Source: Gemmatimonadaceae bacterium
Lineage (GTDB): Bacteria > Gemmatimonadota > Gemmatimonadetes > Gemmatimonadales > Gemmatimonadaceae
DNA: 53,925 nt
Assembly: GCA_025931335.1 (NCBI GenBank)
Contig: JAICNG010000016.1
Coordinates: 1-53,925 of the forward strand
Direction of reading: 5' to 3'
How positions within the stretch are numbered: position 1 is the first letter of the stretch; each line of letters opens with the position of its first letter. Of the stretch, positions 51,240 through 53,925 are shown piece after piece. Both the position numbers and the translations under genes were made by a program. The notes under the pieces are model-generated. The model was not told where the DNA came from. It did no database searches and saw nothing but the letters and a program-made list of their open reading frames with translations.

Positions 51240-51273
51240 AACGCCGCTCCGCGCGAAAGCGCGGAGCGGCGTT
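51240..51273. terminator. Bidirectional intrinsic terminator
   Basis: AACGCCGCTCCGCGC-GAAA-GCGCGGAGCGGCGTT is a perfect 15-bp stem with a GAAA tetraloop between the convergent membrane-protein and Rad52-family genes. An A-run on its left gives a T-run for the leftward transcript. Confidence 0.85.
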
Positions 51274-51291
51274 CGTCATCGCGCCGGTCGC

Positions 51292-52047
51292 TCAGAAGGG
51301 GAGCGGATCGTTGGTCCCCGTCGCGGCCACCGGCGCCGGCGCCTCCGCTGGCGCGTCGCCTCCCGGTGTCGCCGCGGGGCGCGGCGGCCAGATCACACCG
51401 TCGCAGCCGCGATCGCGGCACTTGAAATCGGGTGCCCGTGGATTCCGCTTGCCGATGCGGTTGTCCCACATGCGCCCGCCGCACTTCGGGCAGGGCGGCA
51501 CGTCCGTAGCGATCAGCCCGCGCGAGAAGGGCAGGGTAGCCGTTTCACGACGCTCTCGCCGATTCTCGTAGAAGATGGCCGGGTCTTCCAGCGGCTTCGC
51601 GTACTTGCCATCCCCGTCCATCGGCACCCAGTTCTGGTCGAACGAGTAGAGCTCGTTGCCGATACCAAACCGCACCGCGGCCCGCTTGAACGCATCGGTC
51701 GACGCCTGCTTGTAGTCCTTCCCGGTGCCCACGTCTTCGCGCACGACGCCGAGGATCTGCAGCCGTGCCTTGAACGCGAAAGGCGCGGCGTCGATGGCAT
51801 CGTCGCTCGCGTTGACGAGCGGGAGGAGCTCCAGGGTGAGGTTCCACTCGCCGGGAACGACGGCATCGAGGCGCTCGCGAACCGTGTTGGCTTCGATGTA
51901 CGCAACGAAGCGTGCGAAGAACTTTCCATCTCGTGCAATGGGTCGCCCATCTTGCCGCCAGGCGATGGCCTGGGGATCGACCGGGGCCGCAAGGCGGCGC
52001 CAGACATCGGTCATGGGCTCCGTCTGTGTCTCATGTCGTGCGATCAT
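51292..52047 (-). CDS. Rad52-family single-strand annealing protein with zinc ribbon and SSB-like tail
   Basis: A 251-residue protein. The N-terminal part (VWRRLAAPVDPQAIAWRQDG, KFFARFVAYIEANTVRERLD, GKDYKQASTDAFKRAAVRFG, GNELYSFDQNWVPMD) matches bacterial Rad52/Rad22-type annealing proteins. A zinc ribbon follows (CPKCGGRMWD and later CRDRGC). The C-terminal Pro/Ala linker ends in TNDPLPF, resembling the DDxxPF tip that SSB uses to recruit repair proteins. It would anneal complementary single strands. Two start codons are possible, at 52047 and 52014. It follows the small gene upstream by 12 bases, forming a two-gene unit. Confidence 0.8.
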   Translation of the reverse strand: MIARHETQTEPMTDVWRRLAAPVDPQAIAWRQDGRPIARDGKFFARFVAYIEANTVRERLDAVVPGEWNLTLELLPLVNASDDAIDAAPFAFKARLQILGVVREDVGTGKDYKQASTDAFKRAAVRFGIGNELYSFDQNWVPMDGDGKYAKPLEDPAIFYENRRERRETATLPFSRGLIATDVPPCPKCGGRMWDNRIGKRNPRAPDFKCRDRGCDGVIWPPRPAATPGGDAPAEAPAPVAATGTNDPLPF

Positions 52048-52059
52048 CTCTCATCCACC

Positions 52060-52350
52060 CTATCGAGTTCGTATGGTCCGTTGAGTCGTCTTCCGTCCGT
52101 TTTTCTTGTCGCACTGTTGCGCGGCTTGTACGGCGGGACAGTCCCGGCCGTGGACGCAGTACCATCCATGCCGGTCGAAGAACACCAGGTGCTGGACCCC
52201 CGGATCGTGCGGCAGCCTGTCGACGAGGTAGAGCTGCGTGACGGTCGTGCCACTGCCGCATCGCTTCTGAGGATCGAGTTCGCGAATGCGCATGAGTCGT
52301 CGAGTGCGCGCCTCCTGGGTGAGTGGTTGGGTAACTTCCGAAATGGCCAT
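52060..52350 (-). CDS. Small His/Cys-containing protein upstream of the Rad52-family gene
   Basis: A 96-residue protein, not recognised. The middle looks folded (TTVTQLYLVDRLPHDPGVQH, LVFFDRHGWYCVHGRDCPAV). CVHGRDC, a Cys-x-His-x3-Cys arrangement with further Cys residues on both sides, could bind zinc. The C-terminal tail is Lys/Arg-rich (KKNGRKTTQRTIRTR), as in nucleic-acid-binding proteins. The ATG lies in the centre of an 18-bp palindrome; an in-frame GTG 13 codons upstream is the alternative. With the downstream Rad52-family gene it probably forms an operon. Confidence 0.6.
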   Translation of the reverse strand: MAISEVTQPLTQEARTRRLMRIRELDPQKRCGSGTTVTQLYLVDRLPHDPGVQHLVFFDRHGWYCVHGRDCPAVQAAQQCDKKNGRKTTQRTIRTR

Positions 52351-52355
52351 TTCGG
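52338..52355. promoter_or_regulatory. 18-bp perfect palindrome over the start of the small gene
   Basis: CCGAAATGGCCATTTCGG is a perfect 18-bp inverted repeat whose centre contains the start codon of the small His/Cys gene (read leftward). Position and symmetry suggest an operator for a dimeric repressor or a translational hairpin. No known consensus is matched with confidence. Confidence 0.5.
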
Positions 52356-52507
52356 TACTTGTTCGGGTGCCGTAACATAAGACCGGCACCGGGGCCTGTC
52401 AACGGTCCGTGCGATGGCGATCACGAACAGCAATGCATTGCCCCACAACGCGTTACAATGATGTGTCGGACCGCCGCGCGAACCGGGCCCGGCGACCCCT
52501 CGGGCGC

Positions 52508-52540
52508 CTGGAGCACCTCGAGCACCTCGAGCACCTCGCC
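52508..52540. repeat. Half-element: 9-base GAGCACCTC tandem run upstream of tyrA
   Basis: Three to four units of GAGCACCTC, the complement of the GTGCTCGAG-type arms of elements g and k, without an inverted partner. The rest of the gap 52351-52585 holds the palindrome and the tyrA promoter candidate but no gene. Confidence 0.75.
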
Positions 52541-52546
52541 CCAGCC

Positions 52547-52576
52547 CTGACCTCCGCCGCCCGACCCGTCTACCTT
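52547..52576 (+). promoter_or_regulatory. Candidate promoter of tyrA
   Basis: CTGACC (52547-52552), 18 bases, TACCTT (52571-52576), and the ATG nine bases further on. No Shine-Dalgarno sequence is visible, so the transcript would have almost no leader. Confidence 0.3.
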
Positions 52577-52585
52577 TCCGCCGAC

Positions 52586-53437
52586 ATGTCCGCACTTGCC
52601 CGCGAGCGCATCGGAATCGTCGGTCTCGGCGCCATCGGCGGCTCGCTCGCACTCGCGTGGCGCGACCAGGCGTCCATCCTCGCCTGGTCGCGTGACCCCG
52701 ACGACCGCGATGCCGCGGGCGCGGCGGGCATCCCGGTGTGCCAGGGGGAGGGCGCCTCCTGGCTCGACGACATCGCCGGCTCCACCGCGGTCGTCATCGC
52801 GGTCCCACTCGGCCAGGTCGCGCCCGTCGCCCGCGAGCTTCAAGCGCGTCTGCCTGACGAGTGCCTCGTGTTGCACTCGTCCGGACTCCAGCGCCGCGAG
52901 GCGATCGGGCTGACGGAGCGGGAGTTTCAGCGGCTCCTCGGCACCCATCCCCTCGCGGGATCGGAGCGATCGGGGTTCAAGGCGGCGGATCGCGCGATGT
53001 TCCAGGGCGCGACCGTTCGCGCGGAGGCGCGCGCCACGCCGGCGCAGCGGGAGCGAATCGAGCTACTGTGGCGTGCCGCGGGCGCGGGGCGGTTCGTGTG
53101 GGGCGAGGCGGGGGAGCACGATGTGCTCATGTCGTGGGTGAGCCATTTGCCCCAGCTCACGGCGACCGCGCTCGCCGCCGTGCTCGCGCAACGGGGCGTC
53201 GACCCGAGCGACGCCGGCCCGGGAGCCCGCGGAACGACTCGCCTTGCGGCGAGTGATCCGCAGGTGTGGGTGCCGGTGCTCCGTCGATCGCCGCGCGAGA
53301 CGGCCGAGGCGCTGCGCCACATGACGACCGCCCTGGATGCGCTTCGGCACGCGCTCGAGTCGCACGATGGCGCTACGCTGACGCAGCTCTGGGAGCAGGC
53401 GCGCGCCTGGCGAGCCGGCGCGGAGGACACGGCGTGA
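52586..53437 (+). CDS. tyrA: Prephenate dehydrogenase
   Basis: A 283-residue NAD(P)-dependent dehydrogenase of tyrosine synthesis, converting prephenate to 4-hydroxyphenylpyruvate (or arogenate to tyrosine). RIGIVGLGAIGGSLALAWR is the dinucleotide-binding GxGxxG motif. GTHPLAGSERSGFKAADRAMFQG carries the conserved HP-x-x-G substrate segment. SWVSHLPQLTATALAAVL with its catalytic-region His and a helical C-terminal dimer domain follow. Frame upstream of this ATG translates the GAGCACCTC repeat (LEHLEHLEHL) and is not taken as protein. The stop overlaps aroA (GTGA). Confidence 0.9.
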   Translation: MSALARERIGIVGLGAIGGSLALAWRDQASILAWSRDPDDRDAAGAAGIPVCQGEGASWLDDIAGSTAVVIAVPLGQVAPVARELQARLPDECLVLHSSGLQRREAIGLTEREFQRLLGTHPLAGSERSGFKAADRAMFQGATVRAEARATPAQRERIELLWRAAGAGRFVWGEAGEHDVLMSWVSHLPQLTATALAAVLAQRGVDPSDAGPGARGTTRLAASDPQVWVPVLRRSPRETAEALRHMTTALDALRHALESHDGATLTQLWEQARAWRAGAEDTA

Positions 53438-53925
53438 GAGTGGCGGGCCGCGTACGCGTTCCGGGAGACAAGTCGCTGTCGCATCGTGCGCTGATGCTCG
53501 GAGCGCTGGCGGAGCGCCCATCACGTGTGCGCGGCCTCCTCGATTCCGACGATGTCCGGTCCACGGCCCGAGTCCTGGCCACGTTAGGCACCCGCATCGA
53601 GTGGGGCGACGGGGAGGCCCGCGTCCACGGTCGAGGCCGGCGCGGGCTTCAGCCGCCCTCGGCGGATCTCGACTGCGGGAACAGCGGGACGACGGCTCGG
53701 CTCATGGCTGGGGTGGTTGCTGGGCACCCCTTCCGCGCACGTTTTGTCGGCGATGACAGTCTCTCGCGGCGCCCGATGATGCGCGTGAAGCAGCCACTCG
53801 AAGCCATGGGGGCGAGCGTCGAGCTGGAGCGCGGCGATGGGCTGCCGATGATCGTGCGGGGCGCGGACCTTCGTCCGGTCGTGTGGGAGACCCCGATCGC
53901 GAGTGCACAGACGAAGAGCGCGATC
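53434..53925 (+). CDS. aroA: 3-phosphoshikimate 1-carboxyvinyltransferase, N-terminal part
   Basis: The first 164 residues of EPSP synthase, running off the window. VRVPGDKSLSHRALMLGALA is the substrate-binding N-terminal motif (PxDKS-x-S-H-R), LDCGNSGTTARLMAG the second signature, DDSLSRRPMMRVKQPLEAMGA the third, and SAQTKSAI the start of the next. It joins shikimate 3-phosphate to phosphoenolpyruvate. Coupled to tyrA, so aromatic amino acid genes are grouped. A TTA-GGC pair lies at 53584. Confidence 0.95.
   Translation, partial: MRVAGRVRVPGDKSLSHRALMLGALAERPSRVRGLLDSDDVRSTARVLATLGTRIEWGDGEARVHGRGRRGLQPPSADLDCGNSGTTARLMAGVVAGHPFRARFVGDDSLSRRPMMRVKQPLEAMGASVELERGDGLPMIVRGADLRPVVWETPIASAQTKSAI

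Overview
The window is GC-rich (about two thirds G+C by eye) chromosomal DNA from a free-living, diderm bacterium. Gene content and the look of several proteins point to Gemmatimonadota: an Oar-like TonB receptor with an N-terminal carboxypeptidase-regulatory domain, a STAS/HATPase/SpoIIE signalling trio, an unusual DnaG zinc motif, and the runs hrcA-dnaJ-prmA-rsmE and rny-folD-xseAB-ispA-dxs-nadK-recN. This placement is inference from memory of such genomes and has not been tested by a search.

Layout. 1-15.6 kb is core information processing on the + strand: end of dprA, hemW, hrcA, then dnaJ-prmA-rsmE-hinT-yqeY, mutS2-dnaG-zinc-ribbon protein-recJ-rsmD, and coaD-pta. 15.7-18.1 kb is a partner-switching module (STAS antagonist, RsbW-like kinase, RsbU-like phosphatase). 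18.3-20.4 kb holds a Kbp-like BON-LysM protein, rsmA and the redox repressor rex with a perfect Rex operator. 20.4-23.6 kb is arginine deiminase, a DnaQ-like exonuclease and a metallo-beta-lactamase-fold hydrolase. 23.6-29.3 kb is the translation operon infC (AUU start, attenuated leader)-rpmI-rplT-pheS-pheT, followed by a coiled-coil protein and zapA. A probable 6S RNA lies on the - strand before rny-folD-xseA-xseB-ispA-dxs-nadK-recN (29.5-39.1 kb).

From 39 kb the content is more accessory: an outer-membrane barrel protein, a six-hairpin-type protein, tRNA-Gly(GCC) and tRNA-Leu(UAA), two unrecognised secreted proteins (one with three four-cysteine repeats), a TPR lipoprotein, a large TonB receptor, a hotdog-fold protein, a membrane protein, and a two-gene unit encoding a Rad52-family annealing protein with an SSB-like C-terminal tail. 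The window ends with tyrA and the start of aroA.

Two sequence-level patterns cut across all this. First, about thirteen intergenic hairpins, plus two half-elements, have arms built from tandem 7-, 8- or 9-base units. The unit sequence differs from element to element while the architecture stays the same. They sit at gene ends and often supply protein tails. Second, the heptamer GTTAGGC recurs, mostly on the + strand, and accounts for most of the TTA leucine codons in the window. These two patterns are the best candidates for something not yet described.
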